DNA from: JBDSEG01 sp039920165
GTDB lineage: Bacteria > Pseudomonadota > Gammaproteobacteria > Burkholderiales > Burkholderiaceae_C
Direction: 5' to 3'
Assembly (NCBI GenBank): GCA_039920165.1
Contig: JBDSEG010000033.1
Location: 1-12,272 of the forward strand
Length of the DNA: 12,272 nt
Positions within the stretch are counted from its first letter, which is position 1. Every line of letters begins with the position of its first letter. The position numbers and the translations under genes are program-made. Below the pieces are notes generated by a model, which saw only the letters and a program-made list of their open reading frames with translations, searched no databases and was not told the origin of the DNA. Positions 1 through 5,942 of this stretch are shown one piece after another.

Positions 1-1404
1 CACCACGACGCCGGCCACGCCTGGATCGCGCTCGGCCGGCCCGACCTGGCGCTCGCGCCCTACGGCCGCGCGATTGCGCTGGAGCCCGGACTGCCGTTCC
101 TGCGCGGCCAGTGGCTGCACACCCGGCTCAAGGTCTGCGACTGGACCGACCTCGATGCCGACACCGCGCGCCTGGCCGCTGCGATCGACGCCGGCGAGCC
201 CGCCACCGCACCGTTCCCGGCGACGCTGCTGGCACTCGACGAGTCGCAGCTGCTGCGCGCCGCGCGCACCTACGTCCGCCAGCGCCACGGCGATCCGGCG
301 CCGCGCCTGCCGGCGTGGCCGCGCGGGCCGCGCATCCGGCTCGGTTATTTCAGCCCCGACTTCCATCAGCACCCGCTGTCGATGCTGTGCGCCGGCCTCT
401 TCGAGCGCCACGACCGCGCGGCCTTCGAGGTGATCGCCTTCTCGTACGGGCCGCCGCGCGAGGACGCGCTGCGGGCGCGGTTGCGCGCCGGCTTCGAGCG
501 CTTCCTCGACGTGCGCGAGCAGACCGACGCGCAGATCGTAGCGCTCGCGCGCAGCCTGCACATCGATATCGCGATCGACCTGGCCGGGCCGACCCAGAAC
601 AGCCGCGGCGGCCTTTTCGCCGCCCGCGTTGCACCGGTGCAGGTCGCGATGATCGGCCTGCCGGGCACGAGCGGGGCCGGCTTCATCGACCACCTGATCG
701 CCGACGCGCACGTGGTGCCACCCGGCCACGAGGCGCACTACAGCGAACGCGTGGTGCGCTTGCCGGACAGTTATTTCGCCAACGACGACCGGCGCGCGCC
801 GGCCGGCCCGGCGCCGTCGCGCGCCAGCGTCGGGCTGCCCTACTCCGGCGTCGTGTTTTGCGCGTTCAACCAGAACGCCAAGATCACGCCCGAGGTCTTC
901 GCCCTCTGGCTGGCGCTGCTGCGCGACGTCGACGCCAGCGTGCTGTGGCTGCTGCACGACAACCCGCTCGCGACGGCGAACCTGCGTGCCGCGGCGCAGC
1001 GCGGCGGAGTCGACCCCGCCCGGCTGGTCTTCGCGCCGCGGGTCGCGCCGGCCGAGCACCTGGCGCGCCACGCCTGCGCCGACCTGTACCTCGACACCCT
1101 GCCGTACAACGGGCACACCAGCATCTGCGACTCCCTGTGGGCCGGGCTGCCGGCGCTGACGCGGGTCGGGGCGACCTTCGCAGGCCGGGTCGGGGCGAGC
1201 CTCCTGTATGCCGCCGGCCTGCCCGAACTGGTGGTTGGCAGCGCTGCCGCCTACGCCTCGCTCGCTTCCGCGCTGGCGCGCGATCCGGCCCGGCTCGCCG
1301 ATCTGAAACGCCGCCTCGTCGCAGGCCGCGCCACCTGCGCCCTGTTCGACACGACGCGCTATGCGCGTGATCTCGAATTGGCGTTCACGGCGATGCTTGC
1401 GTAG
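1..1404 (+). CDS. GT41 / SPINDLY-family O-GlcNAc transferase-like protein, 5' partial
   Basis: The reading frame is open from base 1 to a TAG at 1402-1404, giving 467 residues; the start lies upstream of the window. Fragment residues 1-36 resemble a tetratricopeptide unit (LG, then A..Y..AI.L.P). From about residue 115 it follows the GT41 catalytic domain of bacterial O-linked GlcNAc transferases: YFSPDFHQHP near 117-125, an LxGPT..SRGGLFAARVAPVQV stretch, GLPGTSGA, an AFNQNAKITP block with Lys294 at the position of the UDP-binding lysine of human OGT, and LDTLPYNGHTSICD with His372 and Asp377. The family transfers a sugar from a UDP-sugar to Ser/Thr of proteins in the cytosol, with TPRs selecting the partner. 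The acceptor here is unknown. Family assignment is firm; sugar and substrate are not. It converges on the minus-strand golvesin-like gene with only 24 bases between stop codons. Confidence 0.9.
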   Translation, partial: HHDAGHAWIALGRPDLALAPYGRAIALEPGLPFLRGQWLHTRLKVCDWTDLDADTARLAAAIDAGEPATAPFPATLLALDESQLLRAARTYVRQRHGDPAPRLPAWPRGPRIRLGYFSPDFHQHPLSMLCAGLFERHDRAAFEVIAFSYGPPREDALRARLRAGFERFLDVREQTDAQIVALARSLHIDIAIDLAGPTQNSRGGLFAARVAPVQVAMIGLPGTSGAGFIDHLIADAHVVPPGHEAHYSERVVRLPDSYFANDDRRAPAGPAPSRASVGLPYSGVVFCAFNQNAKITPEVFALWLALLRDVDASVLWLLHDNPLATANLRAAAQRGGVDPARLVFAPRVAPAEHLARHACADLYLDTLPYNGHTSICDSLWAGLPALTRVGATFAGRVGASLLYAAGLPELVVGSAAAYASLASALARDPARLADLKRRLVAGRATCALFDTTRYARDLELAFTAMLA

Positions 1405-1428
1405 AGTGCCGATGCGGCGATTCCAGTT

Positions 1429-1995
1429 TTAGCAGCTGGCTCCGGTAACTGGATCACACACCGTCGGTGGAGGGTAGTCGGAAATTTTTACAATTCTAAT
1501 ACCGTCGGTATTTATTGGACCGCCATTTTCATTGGATATAGTTAGAGACAATGCGCCCACGCCACCAACGCTGGTAAATCGCCCTACAAAAAACCAATAC
1601 GGCGAAAGTACAGTCCCATCAGTGGTAAATGTTGTCGTGGCGTACATGGTCGTAACTATCGTCGAGTCGACAGGGTCTACCAGGTAATCACTTGACCGGA
1701 GCATATATTTAACTGCCTTGGATGCACTTCGATCGCCAACCCAACGAATATAGAAATTATAGATTCCGTGCGGCAACTCCGGTGCATATGTATACGAAGC
1801 TGCCGCATTCCTGCTTCCGCAAGACTCGACGGCTGCAATACCGATACCCACTGCCTTCCGCATGTCACACCACTTGCCTGTATATGTGATGACGCCTGAC
1901 GATTGTCCAGCAGGCAGATTATCAATAATAGATTCTTGCGCCCTCGCGAATACTCCGCAAAGCAATATTATTGCACCAACAACGAATTTGCGCAT
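1429..1995 (-). CDS. Small secreted protein with golvesin C-terminal-like domain, AT-rich and probably acquired
   Basis: This encodes 188 residues starting at ATG 1995, with an AGGGGA ribosome site (bases 2003-2008) 7 bases upstream. Residues 1-19 form a signal peptide (basic MRK, hydrophobic core, ARA before Gln20), so the product is exported. The rest resembles the golvesin C-terminal / CBD-like beta-sandwich: an IIDNL.AG opening at 23-30, a TYTGKW strand, an ASYTYAPELPHGIYNFYIRW core at 66-85, and the closing NTDGIRIVKI at 162-171. That domain is usually an appendage of secreted enzymes or surface proteins, so finding it alone is unusual. The mature part has four cysteines (43, 59, 180, 188), the last being the final residue. 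Two sampled 60-base stretches are 45 % and 42 % GC against 63-80 % in neighbours, suggesting horizontal transfer. It lies 34 bases after the DUF1059 stop and may be co-transcribed. Its function is unknown; the domain match is from memory of the family. Confidence 0.8.
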   Translation of the reverse strand: MRKFVVGAIILLCGVFARAQESIIDNLPAGQSSGVITYTGKWCDMRKAVGIGIAAVESCGSRNAAASYTYAPELPHGIYNFYIRWVGDRSASKAVKYMLRSSDYLVDPVDSTIVTTMYATTTFTTDGTVLSPYWFFVGRFTSVGGVGALSLTISNENGGPINTDGIRIVKISDYPPPTVCDPVTGASC

Positions 1996-2029
1996 TTTCG
2001 ATTCCCCTGATTGAAATTGCAGACGCCAG

Positions 2030-2224
2030 TTACAGGCGGTTGTCGCCGTCGCCCTGGCACTCGTAAATGACGGCCATGACTTGAGCAGCCAACTCTGGCG
2101 TCACCGATGTGGCGTGCACTTCGGTGGCGTGGGCCGCAGCCTGCTGCAAGACCTCGTCCTTCGTCGTGCCGCGGACCACGCCGGGGCAGTCGAAGCCCAC
2201 ATCCCTGCATCGAAGTTCGAACAT
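2030..2224 (-). CDS. DUF1059 family small protein
   Basis: This encodes 64 residues from ATG 2224, preceded by an AAGGAG site (2231-2236) with 6-base spacing. The open frame runs further upstream, but the extension has no support and the ribosome site decides the start. The sequence MFELRCRDVGFDCPGVVRGT, then KDEVL..AA.HA.EVH, matches the DUF1059 pattern: CRD(L/V)GxDCP.VVRG.T.(E/D)EVL, followed by a helix with an H..xVH motif. Two cysteines (Cys6, Cys13) lie in the conserved CRDxGxDC segment and a third in the YECQGDG tail. No biochemical function is established for the family as far as I know. It follows the OsmC gene on the same strand after 89 bases, so the two may form one transcript. Lack of a signal peptide points to the cytosol. 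Confidence 0.85.
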   Translation of the reverse strand: MFELRCRDVGFDCPGVVRGTTKDEVLQQAAAHATEVHATSVTPELAAQVMAVIYECQGDGDNRL

Positions 2225-2259
2225 CGTCGTCTCCTTGGATGGGGCGCCGCGGGCCTGCT

Positions 2260-2277
2260 TTGCCGACATGGCGGCAA
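2260..2277 (-). repeat. Hairpin between osmC-like and DUF1059 genes
   Basis: TTGCCG (2260-2265) and CGGCAA (2272-2277) form a perfect 6-base stem around a 6-base loop. One wobble and one further G-C pair could extend it outward. It lies in the 89-base gap between the OsmC stop and the DUF1059 start. No T-run follows on the minus strand, so it is a poor intrinsic terminator. It could be a processing or mRNA stability hairpin, or chance. Confidence 0.3.
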
Positions 2278-2313
2278 GGGGCTGCGCCTCGCAGGCAGTG
2301 AAGCACCTGCGCG

Positions 2314-2772
2314 TCACGTGTCCGTCACGGCCTTCGCTCGAGTCAGCGTGATCTCCACCGGCGCCGCGCGCGACAGCGTGGTGTAGACCGGGCATCGCGT
2401 CCTGAAGGCCTGCAGTAGCAACTCGCTCTGAGCGGCATCGGGGCCGTCGAGCGTGATCCCGACTCTGAAGCTTTGGAATCGCGGGTCGAAGGGTTCGCCG
2501 CAGACGCCGCGCGGGTCAAAATCGCCTGCGGCAGTCACGCTGATGCCCCTGAGTTCGGCGCCGATTTCCTTGGCCGCACGTTCGCAGACAAAAACCGCGC
2601 AGCCGGCCAGAGCAGAAAGCAACAGTTCGACCGGATTGGGCGCTTCGTTCGGCCCGCCAAGCGTGGGCGGTGAATCGGTGACGACATGCTGCCCGCGGAC
2701 CGTGAGCAGCCCCCGGCCGGGCTCGTTTGAAAGCCGACAACTGGCGGACGCGGTTGCAAGGGTGGCTGGCAT
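2314..2772 (-). CDS. OsmC/Ohr-family peroxiredoxin-like protein
   Basis: This encodes 152 residues from ATG 2772, chosen because a GAAGGAG ribosome site (2778-2784) lies 5 bases upstream. A longer start at 2820 would have no such site and would run into the control region. The protein shows the OsmC fold signatures: GGPNEAPNPVELLLSALAGC at 39-58, a CERAA helix, a central GDFDPRG segment, and TRCPVYTTL at 125-133. Cys58 and Cys127 are the two conserved thiols that in characterised OsmC and Ohr proteins reduce organic and inorganic peroxides. It is closer to the generic OsmC/YhfA-type branch (CPVYTTL) than to classical Ohr, so the substrate is uncertain. It is divergent from the BTAD regulator, with overlapping promoters, and upstream of the DUF1059 gene on the same strand. 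It is probably cytosolic. Confidence 0.92.
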   Translation of the reverse strand: MPATLATASASCRLSNEPGRGLLTVRGQHVVTDSPPTLGGPNEAPNPVELLLSALAGCAVFVCERAAKEIGAELRGISVTAAGDFDPRGVCGEPFDPRFQSFRVGITLDGPDAAQSELLLQAFRTRCPVYTTLSRAAPVEITLTRAKAVTDT

Positions 2773-2794
2773 GGGTGCTCCTTCGGGGAAGTGA

Positions 2795-2823
2795 TTGCCG
2801 AAAGCAGGCGGCCCAATCATTAT
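2795..2823 (+). promoter_or_regulatory. Candidate sigma-70 promoter of the BTAD regulator
   Basis: TTGCCG (2795-2800, 4/6 to TTGACA) and CATTAT (2818-2823, 4/6 to TATAAT) are separated by exactly 17 bases. Transcription would start near 2830, about 29 bases before the ATG at 2859 and inside the dyad at 2825-2848. This is motif reading only. Confidence 0.35.
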
Positions 2824-2847
2824 TGGTGCCCGTCACGAGACGGTCAC
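2819..2847 (-). promoter_or_regulatory. Candidate sigma-70 promoter of the osmC-like gene
   Basis: On the minus strand GTGACC (plus bases 2842-2847, 4/6 to TTGACA) and AATAAT (2819-2824, 5/6 to TATAAT) are 17 bases apart. It directs transcription toward the OsmC start at 2772. Its -10 box overlaps that of the opposing promoter, so the two could compete. This is the better of the two matches. Confidence 0.45.
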
Positions 2848-2848
2848 C
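2825..2848. promoter_or_regulatory. 24-base dyad, candidate operator in the divergent control region
   Basis: GGTG (2825-2828) pairs with CACC (2845-2848) and CCGTC (2830-2834) pairs with GACGG (2839-2843); counting the central C-G, 10 of 12 positions are symmetric. It covers the spacer and -35 of the minus-strand promoter and the predicted start of the plus-strand one. It abuts a smaller dyad, CCAAT-CATT-ATTGG (2813-2826). A regulator dimer binding here could affect both genes. Which protein binds is inferred, the BTAD protein being the nearest candidate. Confidence 0.45.
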
Positions 2849-2858
2849 AGGCAGTTCG

Positions 2859-4778
2859 ATGGCCCATTTGACCTTGCAACTCTTCGGCCCCGGCGTATTG
2901 AAACTCGCTGGCGCGGTCGTTCACACGCACTCGGCCAAGACGCTTGCGTTGCTGGCCTTCCTGGTGCTCGAGCCGCGTCGGCCGCATTTGCGAGCCCATC
3001 TGGTCGAACTGCTGTGGCACGACGTGCCGGAAACCGCGGGTCGGCAGAGCCTTCGGCAGGCGCTGTACTCGCTCAGGACCGTGGCCGGTGGACGCTTGAA
3101 CGATTGTCTGCGGGTCGATAAGAGATGCGTCCAGTTCGAGGCGCCTGCAGAAGATGCACCGATCGACATTGATGTGCCTCGCTTCCTTGCCGCCGTTCGC
3201 AGCACCGACGAGAACGACTGGCGGGAGGCTACGACGCTGCAGCAGGCGCCGCTGCTGGATGGCGGGAGGTTCGCGCCGGGCTCGGCCTATGAGGGATGGC
3301 TGGTCATGATGCGCGATCGTTTGCGCGCACTCGCGATGCAAAACCTGGAGCGTCTGATCGTCAGTCACCTGGCTCGGGATGACTGGGCGGCGGCGGCTGG
3401 GTTTGCCGAGACGATGTGCCAATTCGATACGACCAGCGAAGCCGCGTCACGCTACTTGCTGAGGATCTTTGCCAGGCAGGGACAAACGCATGCGCTTGAC
3501 GCCGAGTGGGCGCGGCTGTGCGGCGAGCTGTCGCAAAAGCTGGGTGTCGGACCTTCGGCCCAGATGGTCGACTTGCATCGCGCCCTGCGCGAGCGTGGCG
3601 CCGGTCTATCGGCGCGACCGAAGCGCATCATGTTGGATGCGACCGGCGAGGCGGACGCCATGGTGCGGGCAGGGCAGGCTGCGGAGCGTGTGTTTGCCTT
3701 CAGTCATGCCGCCGATCTCTACGACAGGGCGCTCAGGGTGATCAGACGCCACATGCCTGAGTCGGCGCAGCGCTGTGTCGACGTGCTGTTGAGCCTGGAA
3801 GGCGCACTCGAAAGGCTCGGCCGGCGCGCCGACCAGGCTTCGGCGATCGACGAAGCGATGTCGATCGCGCGGGACCTGAACGACGCACCTCGCGTTGCGA
3901 TCCTCCACCTGCGCCGCGCTGGTGTTTGCGCTTACCTGCGGCGTCACCAGGAGGCGCGAGCCGCTGCGGAACACGCCCTGAAGATTTTTCGTGATGTCGA
4001 CGACGGTCCAGGCGAAGCCGAGGCGCTTCGCGAACTCGGCTTCGTGCATTGGCATGCGGAAGACCACTCCGAAGCGTTGCAGCGGACCCGCGAAGCGCTC
4101 GAGTTGCACAGGCGCATCGGTGATGTCACGGGAGAAGCGACGGCACTGCACAACCTCGCCGAGATCCACCGCGGCTTGGGCAGCCCCCGGCAGGCTGCCC
4201 AATGGTTCGAGCAGGCGATGCGGCTGCACTGGGCGGCGCGCAACCCCGGTGGCGAAATCCTCAGCCTATTCGGATGGGCGAACGCGTTGCGTCAGGCGGG
4301 CGATCTGGCGGGATCGACAGAAAAATACGAGGCAGCACTGAGGCTGAGCGAACACGGCGGCGAGCGCGTGATGCATTCGCGAGTGCTGCACGCGCTGTCG
4401 ATGCAACACGCCTCCCAGGGCACGTTGGACACGGCACTCGACTTCTTGCGGCGGGCGATCGCGATCGATCGGGCGATCGGCTACGCCCACGCCCTGGGAC
4501 ACGACCTCATCGATTGCTCGGACCTGCATCTGCTTCGGGGCGAGGTGGCCGAGGCACGGATCGCCATGCAGGAAGCGCTGGTGTGGTATGGGCTCACCGA
4601 GGACATCGTCGCCTTGGCCTCGACCCGCGCTCGGTTAGCCGAGTTCGACGCCAAAGGTGGCGCATCGATGCTGCGCACGGGTTTGCGCGGCGGCGTCAAG
4701 AGCCATCTGTCGCTCAGCGAAGGGAAGGTTTACTGCGAGTTCGAGACTCCCCTCGCAGTCCATGGAGAGGCCGCCTAG
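2859..4778 (+). CDS. Orphan SARP-like (BTAD) transcriptional regulator with TPR repeats
   Basis: This encodes 639 residues from ATG 2859. A start at 2727 would overlap the osmC gene and both promoters, while MAHLTLQLFG begins the domain exactly as in the family; the ribosome site (CCAGG, 2847-2851) is weak. Residues 1-95 form the winged-helix DNA-binding domain of SARP/OmpR type (LFG, then a KT.ALLAFL helix, LLW.D, ARQSLRQALYSLR-like recognition helix at 61-73). Residues 104-245 are the bacterial transcriptional activation domain, with YEGWL, RDRLR and a final LGVGPSAQMVDLHR. From about 265 to 595 there are repeated TPR-like helix pairs (for example 383-420, 424-458, 464-498). The NB-ARC/AAA ATPase found in many large SARP and LAL regulators is absent. 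It probably senses a ligand or protein through the TPRs and activates neighbouring genes, the divergent osmC being the obvious target. That role is inferred from position. Confidence 0.88.
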   Translation: MAHLTLQLFGPGVLKLAGAVVHTHSAKTLALLAFLVLEPRRPHLRAHLVELLWHDVPETAGRQSLRQALYSLRTVAGGRLNDCLRVDKRCVQFEAPAEDAPIDIDVPRFLAAVRSTDENDWREATTLQQAPLLDGGRFAPGSAYEGWLVMMRDRLRALAMQNLERLIVSHLARDDWAAAAGFAETMCQFDTTSEAASRYLLRIFARQGQTHALDAEWARLCGELSQKLGVGPSAQMVDLHRALRERGAGLSARPKRIMLDATGEADAMVRAGQAAERVFAFSHAADLYDRALRVIRRHMPESAQRCVDVLLSLEGALERLGRRADQASAIDEAMSIARDLNDAPRVAILHLRRAGVCAYLRRHQEARAAAEHALKIFRDVDDGPGEAEALRELGFVHWHAEDHSEALQRTREALELHRRIGDVTGEATALHNLAEIHRGLGSPRQAAQWFEQAMRLHWAARNPGGEILSLFGWANALRQAGDLAGSTEKYEAALRLSEHGGERVMHSRVLHALSMQHASQGTLDTALDFLRRAIAIDRAIGYAHALGHDLIDCSDLHLLRGEVAEARIAMQEALVWYGLTEDIVALASTRARLAEFDAKGGASMLRTGLRGGVKSHLSLSEGKVYCEFETPLAVHGEAA

Positions 4779-4813
4779 TGAAACGGTGAGCCCGCCTAGA
4801 GCGCTCCCGTTCT

Positions 4814-5851
4814 CTAGAACCTAACCCGCAGCCCGCTCGCTACCGACCGGCCCGAGGCGAGGCCGGTCAGGCGGTCGAGGACGACGGCGCCGTACAGGTC
4901 GGTATTTTTCGACAGGTAGTGGTCGTAGCCGATCGCGAAGGTGCGGTTGGTGAGGGTGAGGCCGCCGCTGTCCACCTCGCGCGAGCCGTAGGCGACGCGC
5001 ACCAATCCGGTTTCGCCGACCGGGATCACGGTACCAAGCTGCCACAACCGCGTCTCGACCTGGGCCGACGCGTCGGTGCGGATGCGGCCGAACTGGCCGA
5101 ACAGCTTGGCCGGACCGAAGTCGTAGGCGAGGCCGAGGTGCAGCGTGGTCTGGTGCTGGAAACCGGGCGGCGGTGCGAGCACGCCGTTGCGCACCTGCTG
5201 CCACGCCACCGTCGCGGCGAGGGGTCCGCGGAAATAGACGACGTTGGCGCCCATGTTGCGACCGGTGGCGCCGACGCCGCCCTCGCCGAGGTTGGCGATC
5301 AGGTTGTAGCTGAGGCCGTTGAAGTCGGGGCTGGAGAAGGCGAGCGAGTTGTTCCAGACGATATCGCCGAGCACGGTTTCGCCCAGGCTGCTGCCCGCGC
5401 CGTTGCCGGAAAAATACTGGCGCAGCGTCGGCGAAAAGGTGAACGAATCGCCGAACGGATTGAGCAGCGCGGTCGACTGGTACAGCGGTGTGGCGGTACG
5501 CCCGATCACGCTCGTGCCGAACGCGCCCTGGAAACCGACGTTCGCGCTGCGGCTCCAGAACGGATCGGCGCCGAAGCGGCCGACCGCGCCGGTATCGGGG
5601 CGCAGATAGTGTTCGAGCTGGGCCCGGACCTTGAGGCCGCCGCCCACGTCCTCCACCACGCGCAGCCCGAGAAAACTCTGCGACAGGCCGTTGGCGTCGA
5701 GGCGCCAGGTCTTCAGCCCGCCGGCGTCCTGGAACCGCCCGCCGGTCATGTCGACCAGCCCGTACAGCGAGACGCTCGACTGGGCTGCGCAGGTGCCGGC
5801 GGCCAGAAGAGCGAGAGCCGCCACGGCGCAGCGGGTCAGGGAACGGGTCAT
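4814..5851 (-). CDS. Betaproteobacterial general porin (Porin_4 / OmpC-like family)
   Basis: This encodes 345 residues from ATG 5851, with a GAGGAG ribosome site (5860-5865) 8 bases upstream; a longer in-frame extension up to 6010 would overlap the kinase gene and put residues before the signal peptide. Residues 1-23 are a signal peptide ending CAA before QSSVSLYG, the standard start of the first strand in this family. Alternating hydrophobic strands follow, such as SQSFLGLRVVEDVGGGLKVR at 57-76, and the chain ends in LRVRF, the terminal Phe recognised by the outer-membrane assembly machinery. It should form a trimeric 16-stranded channel for small hydrophilic solutes; selectivity cannot be read. 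It is slightly shorter than many relatives (about 350-390). It lies 91 bases downstream of the hybrid kinase on the same strand but has its own candidate promoter, and converges on the BTAD gene with 35 bases between stops. Confidence 0.9.
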   Translation of the reverse strand: MTRSLTRCAVAALALLAAGTCAAQSSVSLYGLVDMTGGRFQDAGGLKTWRLDANGLSQSFLGLRVVEDVGGGLKVRAQLEHYLRPDTGAVGRFGADPFWSRSANVGFQGAFGTSVIGRTATPLYQSTALLNPFGDSFTFSPTLRQYFSGNGAGSSLGETVLGDIVWNNSLAFSSPDFNGLSYNLIANLGEGGVGATGRNMGANVVYFRGPLAATVAWQQVRNGVLAPPPGFQHQTTLHLGLAYDFGPAKLFGQFGRIRTDASAQVETRLWQLGTVIPVGETGLVRVAYGSREVDSGGLTLTNRTFAIGYDHYLSKNTDLYGAVVLDRLTGLASGRSVASGLRVRF

Positions 5852-5890
5852 GCCGGGAACTCCTCGTGGGAATGCGAACGCGAAGCCTGC

Positions 5891-5917
5891 ATTCTCTGGC
5901 ATATGCGCCCCTGTCAG
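5891..5917 (-). promoter_or_regulatory. Candidate porin promoter
   Basis: On the minus strand CTGACA (plus bases 5912-5917, 5/6 to TTGACA) and GAGAAT (5891-5896, 4/6 to TATAAT) are 15 bases apart, a short spacer. It would leave a leader of roughly 30 bases before the ribosome site and ATG at 5851. It lies in the 91-base gap after the kinase stop. The evidence is weak. Confidence 0.25.
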
Positions 5918-5942
5918 GACGCCCGGCCGTTGCGCGCGAACC

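Noticed and set aside
111..1370. A 419-codon plus-strand open frame overlapping the GT41 gene
   Set aside because: It is an Arg/Ala/Pro-rich shadow in another frame; the frame with GT41 motifs spans the same bases.
1407..1430. GCCG-ATG-CGGC hairpin followed by TTTT after the GT41 gene, possible terminator
   Set aside because: A 4-base stem with 8 bases before the T-run is too weak for an intrinsic terminator.
1429..2030. The AT-rich segment as an insertion sequence or integron cassette
   Set aside because: I saw no transposase or integrase, no terminal inverted repeats and no flanking direct repeats; only composition supports transfer.
4796..4816. CTAGAG/CTCTAG inverted repeat between the convergent BTAD and porin genes, possible terminator
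   Set aside because: The stem is only 6 A/T-containing pairs with a 9-base loop and no T-run, and it overlaps the porin stop codon.
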